Source: Betaproteobacteria bacterium HGW-Betaproteobacteria-4
GTDB taxonomy: Bacteria > Pseudomonadota > Gammaproteobacteria > Burkholderiales > Rhodocyclaceae
Length of the DNA stretch: 51,270 nucleotides
Direction of reading: 5' to 3'
Assembly: GCA_002840785.1 (NCBI GenBank)
Contig: PHCH01000016.1
Location: forward strand, 1 to 51,270
Part shown: positions 36,156 to 44,323 of the stretch, in pieces
How the letters are laid out: every line of letters starts with the position of its first letter
How positions within the stretch are numbered: the first letter of the stretch is position 1
Program-made: the position numbers and the translations under genes
Notes under the pieces: generated by a model
What the model was told of the DNA's origin: nothing
Databases searched by the model: none
Seen by the model: only the letters and a program-made list of their open reading frames with translations

Positions 36156-39100
36156 ATGAATTCGCCGCGCTACGTCCACCTCCGCCTCCATTCCGAATAC
36201 TCCGTCACCGATGGCATCGTGCGCATCGGTGATGCCGTCAAGCGCGCGGCGGGGGATGGCATGCCGGCGATGGCGTTGACCGACCTCGGCAACCTGTTCG
36301 GGCTGGTCAAGTTCTATTCCGGGGCGCGCGGCAAGGGGGTCAAGCCGATCGCCGGGGCGGATGTCTGGATCGCCAATCCGGAATCGCCGGACGATGCTTA
36401 TCGCCTGCTGCTGCTGGCGCGCAACAACGCCGGTTACAAGCAGTTGTGCCAGTTGCTGAGCAAGGCTTATCTGGTCGAAGGCCGGCGCGACCGGGCTGAA
36501 CTCAATCGCGACTGGTTTGGCGAGGTCGGCTGCGACGGGCTGATCGCCTTGTCCGGGGCGCATCTCGGCGATGTCGGCGAAGCCTTGTTGAACGGCAATT
36601 TCGATCTGGCCGGCGAGCGGGCCAAGGCCTGGGAGGCGATCTTCCCTGGCGCCTTTTATCTCGAAGTCCAGCGCTACGGCCAGGCGCAGCAGGAGGCCAT
36701 CGTTCAGCAGACGGCCGATCTGGCTGGTGAAACGGGCATTCCGCTGGTCGCCACGCATCCGATCCAGTTCATGAATCGCGACGACTTCCGCGCCCACGAA
36801 GCGCGCGTCTGCATCGCCGAAGGCTATGTGCTGGGTGATACGCGGCGGCCGAAGATCTACACCGAGGAGCAGTATTTCAAGACGCAGGCCGAGATGGTCG
36901 AGTTGTTTGCCGATCTGCCGGAGGCGCTGGAAAACTCGCTGGAAATCGCCAAGCGCTGCAATATCACGATGACGCTGGGCAAGAACTTCCTGCCCGATTT
37001 CCCGATTCCGCCGGGCATGACCATCGGCGAGTATCTGGTCGATGAGGCGGAGAAAGGGCTGGAGGTTCGCCTCGCCGAGCTGTATCCCGACCCGGAAGTG
37101 CGCGCCCAGCGCCGGCCGGAATACGACGAGCGCCTTGTCTTCGAGTGCAAGACCATTCTCCAGATGGGCTTCCCGGGTTACTTCCTGATCGTGGCCGACT
37201 TCATCAACTGGGCCAAGAACAACGGCGTGCCGGTCGGCCCGGGCCGGGGTTCCGGCGCCGGTTCGCTGGTTGCCTACAGCCTGCGCATCACCGACCTCGA
37301 TCCGCTGGCCTACGCCTTGCTGTTCGAGCGCTTCCTGAATCCGGAACGGGTGTCGATGCCCGACTTCGACATCGACTTCTGCCAGGACAACCGCTGGCGC
37401 GTCATCGAGTACGTGCGTCATCACTATGGCGAGGATGCGGTGAGCCAGATCGCCACCTTCGGCACGATGTCGTCGAAGGCGGTGATCCGCGACGTCGGCC
37501 GCGTTTTCGGCCTGCCGTATTCGATGTGCGACCGGATTTCCAAGCTCATTCCCATCGTCCAGAACAAGCCGGTGTCGCTGGCCGAGGCCCTAGAGCAGGA
37601 GCCGCAGCTGCGCGAGATGATGGAGGGCGATGGCGATGGCGAGACCATCCGCGAATTGTTCGACCTGGCCAGCCGTCTTGAGGATTTGACGCGTAACGTC
37701 GGCATGCACGCCGGGGGCGTGCTGATCGCGCCGGGCAAGATCACCGATTTTTGCCCGATCTACCAGGCCACCGGTAGCGATGCGTCGACCGTCTCGCAAT
37801 TCGACAAGGACGACGTCGAGAAGGTCGGCCTCGTCAAGTTCGACTTCCTGGGCCTGCGAAATCTGACCATTATCGAGCTGGCCGTCGAGTACATCCGCCG
37901 GATGACCGGCGAGAAGCTCGATTTGATGTCGCTCGGCTTCACCGATCCTGCCGCCTACCAGATCCTCAAGGACGCCAACACGACGGCGATCTTCCAGGTT
38001 GAATCGGAGGGCATGAAGAAGCTGCTCAAGAAGCTGGCGCCCGACCGTTTCGAAGACATCATCGCTGTGCTCGCCCTCTATCGTCCCGGCCCGCTCGGTT
38101 CCGGGATGGTCGATGACTTCATCCTGCGCAAAAAGGGCCAGCAGAAGATCGACTATTTCCACCCCGACCTGACCGCCTGCCTGTCGCCGACCTACGGCGT
38201 CATCGTGTATCAGGAACAGGTCATGCAGATCTCGCAGATCATCGGCGGCTACACGCTCGGTGGCGCCGACATGCTGCGCCGGGCGATGGGCAAGAAAAAG
38301 GCCGAGGAAATGGCCAAGCACCGGGCGACGATTGCCGAGGGCGCGGCCCAGAAAGGCTACGACCCGGCGCTGGCCGAGCAGCTGTTCGATCTGATGACCA
38401 AGTTCGCCGAGTACGGCTTCAACAAGTCGCACACCGCCGCCTACGCCGTTGTCACCTACCACACCGCCTGGCTCAAGGCGCACCACTGCGCGGCCTTCAT
38501 GGCGGCGACGATGTCGTCGGACCTCGACAACACCGATTCGGTGAAGATCTTTTACGAAGACACCATCGCCAACAAGATCAAGGTGCTCGGGCCGGACGTC
38601 AATGTCTCGAATTACCGTTTCGAGCCGGTTGACCGTGGGACCATCCGCTACGGTCTGGGGGCGGTCAAGGGCACCGGCGAGCAGGCGGTCAATGTCATCC
38701 TCAAGGCGCGCGAGACGGGCGGCCCGTTCAAGGATCTGTTCGATTTCTGTCAGCGCTGCGACAAGCGCATGGTCAATCGACGGACCACCGAGGCGCTGAT
38801 CAAGGCCGGTGCCTTTGACGCTATCGCCCCGGTCGAAGCGGGTGCCAAGCTGCCGAATCGCCACAAATTGCTGGCCACCGTCGGCATTGCCATGGACTTT
38901 GCCGAGCAGATGGAACGCAACGCCATGCAGACCAGCCTGTTCGACGTCGGCGACGTGGCCGACGAACATGCGCCGGAATACGTCAACGTTCGCCCGTGGG
39001 ATGAAAAGACGCTGTTGATGGAAGAAAAGACGGCGCTCGGCTTCTTCTTCTCCGGTCATCCGTACAACACCTGCAAGAAAGAACTGTCGCGCTTCGTGCG

Positions 39101-39626
39101 CCGGCCGCTCAACCGGCTGGAACCCTCGAAGGAACTGACCACGCTGGCCGGCGTCGTAGTCGGCGTGCGCACCCAGATGACCCGCCGCGGCAAGATGCTG
39201 TTCGTGCAACTGGACGACGGCACCGGGATGATCGAGGTCACTGTCTTCAATGAACTGTTCGAGGCCGAACGCGCCAAGATCGTCACCGACGAAGTGCTGA
39301 TCATCGAAGGCAAGGTCCGCTACGACGACTTCTCAGGCGGCAATAGCGTGACCGCCGACAAGCTCATGACGCTAGGCGAAGCCCGCGCCCGTTTTGCCCG
39401 GCATCTGTTGCTCAAGATGAACGGCAATTCCGATGCCCGCAAACTGAAGTCGCTGCTGACGCCTTTCGCGCCCGGTTCGGCTGCGGTGCGCGTGCGTTAC
39501 CGCAATGCCGACGCCGAGTGCGAGCTGCAACTCGGCAACGCCCTGCGCGTCCGCCTCGACGACGCCCTGCTCGAAGCCCTGGCCGGCTGGCTGCAGCCGG
39601 AAAACGTCGAGATCGTCTATTCGTGA
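36156..39626 (+). CDS. dnaE: DNA polymerase III alpha subunit
   Basis: Replicative polymerase catalytic subunit, 1156 residues, same size as in E. coli. Order: PHP domain (YVHLRLHSEYSVTDG; MALTDLGNLFG), palm/fingers with the catalytic aspartates in PDFDIDFCQDNRWRV, the GPGRGSGAGSLVAY and MHAGGVLIAPG blocks, EVESEGMKKLLKKL, RAMGKKKAEEM, a helix-hairpin-helix region, the internal clamp-binding motif QTSLFDVGD (QADMF-type), and a C-terminal OB-fold (TLAGVVVGVRTQMTRRGKMLF). All expected parts are intact. It is overlapped at its stop by the cupin gene (GTGA). Confidence 0.97.
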   Translation: MNSPRYVHLRLHSEYSVTDGIVRIGDAVKRAAGDGMPAMALTDLGNLFGLVKFYSGARGKGVKPIAGADVWIANPESPDDAYRLLLLARNNAGYKQLCQLLSKAYLVEGRRDRAELNRDWFGEVGCDGLIALSGAHLGDVGEALLNGNFDLAGERAKAWEAIFPGAFYLEVQRYGQAQQEAIVQQTADLAGETGIPLVATHPIQFMNRDDFRAHEARVCIAEGYVLGDTRRPKIYTEEQYFKTQAEMVELFADLPEALENSLEIAKRCNITMTLGKNFLPDFPIPPGMTIGEYLVDEAEKGLEVRLAELYPDPEVRAQRRPEYDERLVFECKTILQMGFPGYFLIVADFINWAKNNGVPVGPGRGSGAGSLVAYSLRITDLDPLAYALLFERFLNPERVSMPDFDIDFCQDNRWRVIEYVRHHYGEDAVSQIATFGTMSSKAVIRDVGRVFGLPYSMCDRISKLIPIVQNKPVSLAEALEQEPQLREMMEGDGDGETIRELFDLASRLEDLTRNVGMHAGGVLIAPGKITDFCPIYQATGSDASTVSQFDKDDVEKVGLVKFDFLGLRNLTIIELAVEYIRRMTGEKLDLMSLGFTDPAAYQILKDANTTAIFQVESEGMKKLLKKLAPDRFEDIIAVLALYRPGPLGSGMVDDFILRKKGQQKIDYFHPDLTACLSPTYGVIVYQEQVMQISQIIGGYTLGGADMLRRAMGKKKAEEMAKHRATIAEGAAQKGYDPALAEQLFDLMTKFAEYGFNKSHTAAYAVVTYHTAWLKAHHCAAFMAATMSSDLDNTDSVKIFYEDTIANKIKVLGPDVNVSNYRFEPVDRGTIRYGLGAVKGTGEQAVNVILKARETGGPFKDLFDFCQRCDKRMVNRRTTEALIKAGAFDAIAPVEAGAKLPNRHKLLATVGIAMDFAEQMERNAMQTSLFDVGDVADEHAPEYVNVRPWDEKTLLMEEKTALGFFFSGHPYNTCKKELSRFVRRPLNRLEPSKELTTLAGVVVGVRTQMTRRGKMLFVQLDDGTGMIEVTVFNELFEAERAKIVTDEVLIIEGKVRYDDFSGGNSVTADKLMTLGEARARFARHLLLKMNGNSDARKLKSLLTPFAPGSAAVRVRYRNADAECELQLGNALRVRLDDALLEALAGWLQPENVEIVYS

Positions 39627-40093
39627 CGACGTTGATCGACCGGGCTCTGCTCGACGACCTCACTGCCGAGGCCGAGCAGACGCCTCGCCGGCGTAAAAAC
39701 CGCAACTTTCATCCGGGCGATGCCTATCCTGCCCACCGCTTGCTGGTTGCCATGGAGCCCGAATCCTATGTCGCGCCACACCGACACCTCGATCCCGACA
39801 AGGACGAGACGCTGATCGTTGTTCGCGGCTGTCTTGGTGTTGTCATATTTCGGGCAGGAAATGCCGTTGACCGTAGCATCGTGCTGCAAGCCAGTGGCGA
39901 GGCGATTGGCATCGACATTCCGCATGGCGTTTTCCATACGGTTGTCGCGCTGGCGGCGGGCACTGTCTTCTTCGAAGCCAAGGCCGGCCCCTACGTGCCG
40001 ATTGCCGCTGCCGAACGGGCTCCGTGGGCGCCGGCCGAGGGGACACCCGAAGCCGTCAACTACCAGGCAGAGCTGCGGGCGCTGTTCGCCTGA
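39623..40093 (+). CDS. WbuC-type cupin-fold metalloprotein
   Basis: 156-residue cupin of the WbuC type, found in LPS O-antigen clusters and as stand-alone genes; function poorly defined. Motif YPAHRLLVAMEPESYVAPHRH carries the metal-binding histidines, with the partner block IDIPHGVFHTVVALAAG. The start is a GTG overlapping the dnaE stop (GTGA), so it is translationally coupled to dnaE. A fragment at 39862-39880 (GCCGTTGACCGTAGCATCG, coding VDRS) resembles the dispersed-repeat core but lacks the left half. Confidence 0.85.
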   Translation: MTTLIDRALLDDLTAEAEQTPRRRKNRNFHPGDAYPAHRLLVAMEPESYVAPHRHLDPDKDETLIVVRGCLGVVIFRAGNAVDRSIVLQASGEAIGIDIPHGVFHTVVALAAGTVFFEAKAGPYVPIAAAERAPWAPAEGTPEAVNYQAELRALFA

Positions 40094-40138
40094 GTCGCCC
40101 CATCCCGGGCGCGCAGTTGCCCGGCGAACTTGGTGTGT

Positions 40139-40180
40139 TGAAATATTTCATCGGTGACGTTGTCATTATTATGAAATATT
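40139..40180. promoter_or_regulatory. Two upstream activator-like sites
   Basis: A perfect 12-bp palindrome TGAAATATTTCA (40139-40150) and a half-matching TGAAATATTGCG (40172-40183) lie 33 bp apart, about three helical turns, 120-160 bp upstream of a sigma-54-type promoter. This is the usual position for enhancer-binding-protein sites. A one-mismatch copy precedes the other PEP-CTERM genes (25208). Confidence 0.5.
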
Positions 40181-40300
40181 GCGGCGCAGCATGTTTTTGG
40201 CGAAGTTAAAAAATAGTCCATTGAATTAGATGGTTGTCGCCAAATCGCGACATGCTGCCATGCAAAAATATAATTGACGTTGGAATTTATGCTGCTAGTA

Positions 40301-40316
40301 TGGCATTCCGTTTGCA
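40301..40316 (+). promoter_or_regulatory. Sigma-54 (RpoN) promoter
   Basis: TGGCATTCCGTTTGCA has the -24 GG and -12 GC at the required spacing (10 nt between). It is 50 bp upstream of the PEP-CTERM gene start. Sigma-54 control, through the PrsK/PrsR system, is known for PEP-CTERM genes in other bacteria. Confidence 0.75.
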
Positions 40317-40365
40317 TTGTCTTTACAAGCACCCATTCCCCCACTAGTTCTTTGCAGGAGTACTC

Positions 40366-41055
40366 ATGTTCAATCGACTAAAACCGCTGGCCGCGCTAAT
40401 CGCCACGGCCTTGATGTCCACCGGCGCACTGGCTGCAACGCAGACGCTGGATGCCGGTAACTATTCCATTACTTATGATGATGCGGCTCTTGGGAAATTC
40501 GGGGTTTTGATACCCACCGCTTCGGGGATTTCGTTTGCCCCGAGCGGCGATGGCTTCAGCGTTGAAAGCTTTTCGGGTCCTAAAACCGTAAAATCCATCG
40601 TCGCGCTGACTATTGCTGCTGATGCTGGCTACACCTTGACTGGCTTCAGCTTGAGTGAACAAGGCTCCTACCTCAAATTTGGTGATGGCTCCCAAGTGAC
40701 TGCAGGCGGAAATTTGACCGTGCAGGATTTGGTCAATACCAGCGCCAGCGTGACCAAGCAACTCGTGGTGTCGGCACCGCTGACTGATAGCACTACATTT
40801 GAGGACTTCGTCTCGTCACCGTGGACGGCTTCGGCAGCCGCTCAACTGGGTACCACTACAGCTACGGTGAGCATCTACAATATGCTCGGCGCTTGGGGTG
40901 TCTCTGCCAACGACGGCTATGCGACCATCGGGAAGAGTAATGTGGTTCTCGATATCAGCGTTGTAGCTGTTCCGGAACCTCAATCCTTGGCCATGCTGCT
41001 CGCCGGTTTGGGCATTGTCGGTGCCATGGCACGTCGGCGCAGGATTGGCGCCTGA
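40366..41055 (+). CDS. PEP-CTERM exported protein
   Basis: 229-residue exported protein: signal peptide ending STGALAA, a beta-rich body (YSITYDDAALGKFGVLIPTA, VTKQLVVSAPLTDSTTFEDF) of no recognised family, and a C-terminal PEP-CTERM signal VPEPQSLAMLLAGLGIVGAM plus ARRRRIGA. It is preceded by a sigma-54 promoter and upstream sites. G+C is lower than its neighbours, mainly in the body and upstream region. It ends at a strong bidirectional terminator, so it is a single-gene unit. Confidence 0.9.
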   Translation: MFNRLKPLAALIATALMSTGALAATQTLDAGNYSITYDDAALGKFGVLIPTASGISFAPSGDGFSVESFSGPKTVKSIVALTIAADAGYTLTGFSLSEQGSYLKFGDGSQVTAGGNLTVQDLVNTSASVTKQLVVSAPLTDSTTFEDFVSSPWTASAAAQLGTTTATVSIYNMLGAWGVSANDGYATIGKSNVVLDISVVAVPEPQSLAMLLAGLGIVGAMARRRRIGA

Positions 41056-41101
41056 CGCATCCTGCCTGACACGACTCGGCTGTGTTTGGCCGGTTAACGA
41101 A

Positions 41102-41137
41102 AAAAAGCCTCTTGCATGTCCATGCAAGAGGCTTTTT
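41102..41137. terminator. Bidirectional Rho-independent terminator
   Basis: A perfect 17-bp stem (41102-41118 with 41121-41137) with A-run and T-run edges and a 2-nt centre. It serves both the PEP-CTERM gene and the convergent chemoreceptor gene. Confidence 0.93.
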
Positions 41138-41179
41138 CGTATCAGTGCGACGGCGGACTGAACGGCGCCAGCCCCAGAA

Positions 41180-42697
41180 CTATTTAACCAGATCGGTCTT
41201 GAAGCCGATGCGCACGGCACCCCAGTGGCGGCCACCGATCAGGATGGGCATCGAGAGGTCGGCGAGGATTTCTCCGGTGTCGCGGACGTAGGTCTGGAAC
41301 AGCGAGGGCTTCTGGTTCTTGGCCAGCTTGAGGCCGACCGGGTCATTGAAGATACGCTTGTGCCGGCATTTGGCGAGGTCGACTACCGGGTCGCCGCTCG
41401 GCTGGTTGGAGAAAATGCCATTGTGGGCTGGCGCGTAGCCATTGGTATCGACCGCCAGCGAATAGGTCAGGCCGGGTACGTCGCGCAGCAGGTCGTCGTA
41501 CATGCGGGTCAGTTCGGCGTCGCATTGGCTGTCGTAGGCCGTGGTGTAGCGCTTGGGGTTGGAGCCGGGAATGTCCTTGTAGGCCTGGTCGAAAACGTTG
41601 ACGCCGCGGTCGGCCATTTTTTGCAACACGGCGACGACGTTGTCGCGGAACCCGGCGCACTTGTCGTGCAGGGTGTCGAACATGCTGTTGCCGGTACGGA
41701 AATCGGCCAGCGTGCATTGCAGGTCTTCGGTCGATTCGCGCAGGGTCTTGGCGCTGTCCAGGCATTGCTTCATGCGGCCGGAAATGTCACGCGAGTGGTC
41801 GCGGATGCCTTCGACCTCGCTGTGGATGGTCTGGTTGCTTTCGCGCAGGTTGTAGATCGCGGCCGAGATGGATGACAACTGTTCGGTCGTTTTCTTGAAG
41901 TCGCAGACCATGGTGGTCAGGTCGGTGGCCGAGGTTTCGATGTAGCCGTTGGCGCGGGTCACTTCGCCGACGATGGTCTGGGTCTTGGCCGAGGTGTCGG
42001 AGACGAGGTTGATCATCGACTGGGTGTTCTGGCCGATGACCTGGGTTGCGGTTTTGACCTTTTCGGCCAGTTTTCTCACTTCGTCGGCGACCACGGCAAA
42101 GCCGCGACCGGCTTCACCGGCCCGGGCGGCTTCGATGGCGGCGTTGAGCGCGAGCAGGTTGGTCTGGTCGGAAATGTCGTTGATCAGCGAGACGATCTGA
42201 TTGATCTTCATCGAATTGGTGTGCAGTTCGGCCACCGTCGATGAGAAGTGCTCGATGTGTTCGTTGGTCGAACGCATGGTCGAAGCCACTGTCTCCATTT
42301 GCTCCAGCGAGCGCTGGGCGAGATCGAGATTGTTCTGGGTAGACGACTGGATGGCGTCGGAATTCCTCGCCACTTCGCTGACCGCCTGGTTCACGAGGTT
42401 GCTCGATTCGAAGACGTTGGCGGCCAGGGCTTCCTGTCGGCGCACGGCATCGTCGGTCTGTTGAACCAGGCTGTTCATCCGGGCGGCATCGGCGGCAATG
42501 CTCACGCTGCGTTCGCGGGCGTGCGAGATGAGACCGCGCACCCGGCTGAAGAAGCGGTTGATGTTGCCGGAAATGCGACCGGTCGAGTCGTTTCCGGTAT
42601 TGCCTACCGAATACGAAAGGTCGGCGCTGCCATCGGCAATTGCCGCGATGTCGCGGTCAATCTTGTCGAGGGCGCCGCTGTTGCCAAAAAATCCCAT
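41180..42697 (-). CDS. Soluble methyl-accepting chemotaxis protein with C-terminal sensor-like domain
   Basis: 505-residue chemoreceptor with no transmembrane helix. A short N-terminal HAMP-like segment (about 10-60) is followed by a coiled-coil signalling domain whose hairpin tip is [40 protein letters not shown] (about 170-210). After the signalling domain comes a 150-residue C-terminal globular region ([16 protein letters not shown] ... [17 protein letters not shown] ... [11 protein letters not shown]) resembling Cache/PAS-like ligand-binding folds. Having the sensor at the C-terminus and in the cytoplasm is uncommon. A good ribosome-binding site (AGGAG) precedes the ATG. It lies downstream of the HTH-receiver gene on the same strand. 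Confidence 0.88.
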   Translation of the reverse strand: MGFFGNSGALDKIDRDIAAIADGSADLSYSVGNTGNDSTGRISGNINRFFSRVRGLISHARERSVSIAADAARMNSLVQQTDDAVRRQEALAANVFESSNLVNQAVSEVARNSDAIQSSTQNNLDLAQRSLEQMETVASTMRSTNEHIEHFSSTVAELHTNSMKINQIVSLINDISDQTNLLALNAAIEAARAGEAGRGFAVVADEVRKLAEKVKTATQVIGQNTQSMINLVSDTSAKTQTIVGEVTRANGYIETSATDLTTMVCDFKKTTEQLSSISAAIYNLRESNQTIHSEVEGIRDHSRDISGRMKQCLDSAKTLRESTEDLQCTLADFRTGNSMFDTLHDKCAGFRDNVVAVLQKMADRGVNVFDQAYKDIPGSNPKRYTTAYDSQCDAELTRMYDDLLRDVPGLTYSLAVDTNGYAPAHNGIFSNQPSGDPVVDLAKCRHKRIFNDPVGLKLAKNQKPSLFQTYVRDTGEILADLSMPILIGGRHWGAVRIGFKTDLVK

Positions 42698-42747
42698 GGT
42701 ATGTCTCCTGAAACATTTTTATGAATTAACGGGATTGCGGTGCAACT

Positions 42748-42786
42748 ATTGCCGTCCGCCCGATCTCTGCAAATGGGCGCGGCAAT
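42748..42786. other. Intercistronic hairpin
   Basis: Twelve base pairs with one 2-nt bulge: ATTGCCG/CGGCAAT outside and CGCCC/GGGCG inside. A GTTTTTT run follows on the plus strand only, where no gene ends. It lies between the two minus-strand genes and could attenuate or process their shared mRNA. Confidence 0.45.
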
Positions 42787-42791
42787 GTTTT

Positions 42792-43379
42792 TTAATTGCT
42801 TCGTTGGCGAGCTGCCAGGCGTCCGAGGACGAAGCCCTTGATTTCGTGGAATGGAATCGGCTTGCCGAAAACCGTGATGTCGGAGGGCAGGCCGCGTTCG
42901 AGAATTTCGTCGCGGTCGATGGCGCTGACGACGATGATGTCCATGCGCGCCAGGTCGGTATTGGCGCGCAGGCGGCGAATCATCTCGAAGCCGTCCATGC
43001 CCGGCATCATGAGGTCGGCGATGAGGATGTCGGGGACGCGCTGGCCGACTTGCAGCAGGCCATCGAAGCCGTTGGCGACGATGCGCAGTTTGACCGGCAG
43101 GTTCCAGCTGTCGACCGTCATCTGGTAAAGCATTTGCAGCGTCAGGTCGTCTTCGGCGACGAGAATCTCGATCTGGCCGTTGTATTCCTGGGCGCTCGGT
43201 GTCAGGTTGCGCCGACGGGCGAGCAGGGCATCGACGGAGGCAACCGGAATGCGGCGGTGTCCGCCGGCAGTCTTCCAGGCCTCGAGGGCGCCGCTTTCAA
43301 CCATGTTCTGAACGGTGCCCAGGGAAACACCCAGACGAAGGGCTGCTTGCCGGGTGCTGAGGTATTCGGTATCGGCCAT
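42792..43379 (-). CDS. Excisionase-type HTH fused to a response-regulator receiver
   Basis: 195-residue protein with an N-terminal MerR/excisionase-like helix-turn-helix (YLSTRQAALRLGVSLGTVQNMVESGALEAWKTAGGHRRIP) and a C-terminal CheY-like receiver (about 70-190) with the acid pair VAEDD, phospho-acceptor in LIADLMMPGMDG and lysine in VFGKPIPFHEI. In most response regulators the receiver is N-terminal; here it follows the DNA-binding part. Located just upstream of the soluble chemoreceptor, it may link signalling to transcription. No dedicated kinase is adjacent. Its targets are unknown. Confidence 0.87.
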   Translation of the reverse strand: MADTEYLSTRQAALRLGVSLGTVQNMVESGALEAWKTAGGHRRIPVASVDALLARRRNLTPSAQEYNGQIEILVAEDDLTLQMLYQMTVDSWNLPVKLRIVANGFDGLLQVGQRVPDILIADLMMPGMDGFEMIRRLRANTDLARMDIIVVSAIDRDEILERGLPSDITVFGKPIPFHEIKGFVLGRLAARQRSN

Positions 43380-43447
43380 GATTTAGTCTTCGCTGAAATT
43401 ACAAATTCGTCAAATTTTATCCTGTAATTTCGCAAAACGACAATAAA

Positions 43448-43480
43448 AAAAACCCGAGTCGCCGCAGCGCCCGGGTTTTT
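43448..43480 (-). terminator. Rho-independent terminator of the peroxiredoxin gene
   Basis: 9-bp stem AAAAACCCG/CGGGTTTTT around a G+C-rich 15-nt loop; on the minus strand it is followed by a further T-run. It lies after the prx stop at 43516. Confidence 0.82.
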
Positions 43481-43515
43481 GTGGCAGATGCCCAGCTAGT
43501 GGGCCAATACGCGAA

Positions 43516-44115
43516 TTACAGCTTCTTGGCGTTCTTGGCCAGATAGGCGGCGACGCCCTCGGTCGACGCGGTCATGCCGGGCTTGCCCTTGTTCCAGCCG
43601 GCCGGGCAGACTTCGCCGTGTTCTTCGAAGAATTGCAGGGCATCGACCATGCGCAGCATTTCGTCGATGTTGCGGCCGAGCGGCAGCATGTTGACGACCT
43701 GGTGCATGACCACGCCGGTCTTGTCGATCAGGAAGGAGCCGCGCAGCGCGACGCCGGCCGCTTCGAGCTCGACGTCGTAGGCGCGGCAGATGTCGTGCTT
43801 GACGTCGGCAACCAGCGGGTAACCGACCTGGCCGATGCCGCCGTCCTTGATGGCGGTGTTCTTCCAGGCCAGGTGGGTGAATTGGGAGTCGATGGAAACG
43901 CCGATGACTTCGACGCCGCGCTGCTTGAATTCTCCCAGGCGATGATCGAAGGCGATCAGTTCGGACGGGCAGACGAAGGTGAAATCGAGCGGGTAGAAGA
44001 ACAGGACAACGGGCTTGCCCTTGAAGGAGGAGAGCTTCAGTTCCTTGATTTCATTGTTGCCATATACGGCAGTGGCGGTGAAATCCGGGGCTTGCTTGCC
44101 AACGAGAACGGCCAT
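43516..44115 (-). CDS. Typical 2-Cys peroxiredoxin (AhpC/Prx1 type)
   Basis: 199-residue peroxidase reducing H2O2 and organic hydroperoxides. Peroxidatic C49 is in DFTFVCPSE and resolving C170 in GEVCPAGW; conserved [15 protein letters not shown] follows the catalytic Arg region. The C-terminal tail ends [10 protein letters not shown]. The start ATG (44115) has AAGGAG 4 nt upstream. Its leader contains ACTAATCAATAC (minus strand 44139-44128), also found before the pirin gene. It is divergent from the Dab operon. AhpF is not adjacent. Confidence 0.93.
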   Translation of the reverse strand: MAVLVGKQAPDFTATAVYGNNEIKELKLSSFKGKPVVLFFYPLDFTFVCPSELIAFDHRLGEFKQRGVEVIGVSIDSQFTHLAWKNTAIKDGGIGQVGYPLVADVKHDICRAYDVELEAAGVALRGSFLIDKTGVVMHQVVNMLPLGRNIDEMLRMVDALQFFEEHGEVCPAGWNKGKPGMTASTEGVAAYLAKNAKKL

Positions 44116-44235
44116 GGGGAACTCCTTGTATTGATTAGTTTGCGGGTTGGGGAGGAAGGGGCAATTTAACGAAGCCGGCATGCCGTGTCAAACGGGTATT
44201 CCGGCCCGGAGAGGTGTGGCGGAAGGCGGCCGGGC

Positions 44236-44266
44236 TTGTCATGAAAGGCCGGGGCGCTGGCATAAT
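44236..44266 (+). promoter_or_regulatory. Candidate promoter of the Dab operon
   Basis: CATAAT (44261-44266) with an upstream TTGTCA (44236-44241); spacing 19 is long. A transcript would begin near 44273, at the start of a short leader reading frame. The divergent prx promoter is not clearly visible in this 201-bp spacer. Confidence 0.35.
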
Positions 44267-44272
44267 CCGCTT

Positions 44273-44323
44273 ATGAAAATAATGATCGCCGAGGCGACTG
44301 GCGGAGGGGCCGGGAGATGCTGA
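44273..44323 (+). CDS. Possible 16-codon leader peptide
   Basis: ATG AAA ATA ATG ... TGA encodes MKIMIAEATGGGAGRC. Its stop overlaps the start of the NuoM-like gene, which could couple their translation. There is no Shine-Dalgarno site; if the promoter at 44261 is right it would be leaderless. Coding status is uncertain. Confidence 0.25.
   Translation: MKIMIAEATGGGAGRC

Noticed and set aside
38621-38645. GCCGGTTGACCGTGGGA in dnaE
   Set aside because: Encodes a normal dnaE segment (FEPVDRGTIRYG); core match too short without the left half.
39862-39880. Half-copy of the repeat core inside the cupin gene
   Set aside because: Only GTTGACCGTAGCA and a few flanking bases match; the left half is absent. 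Possible remnant, not scored as a copy.
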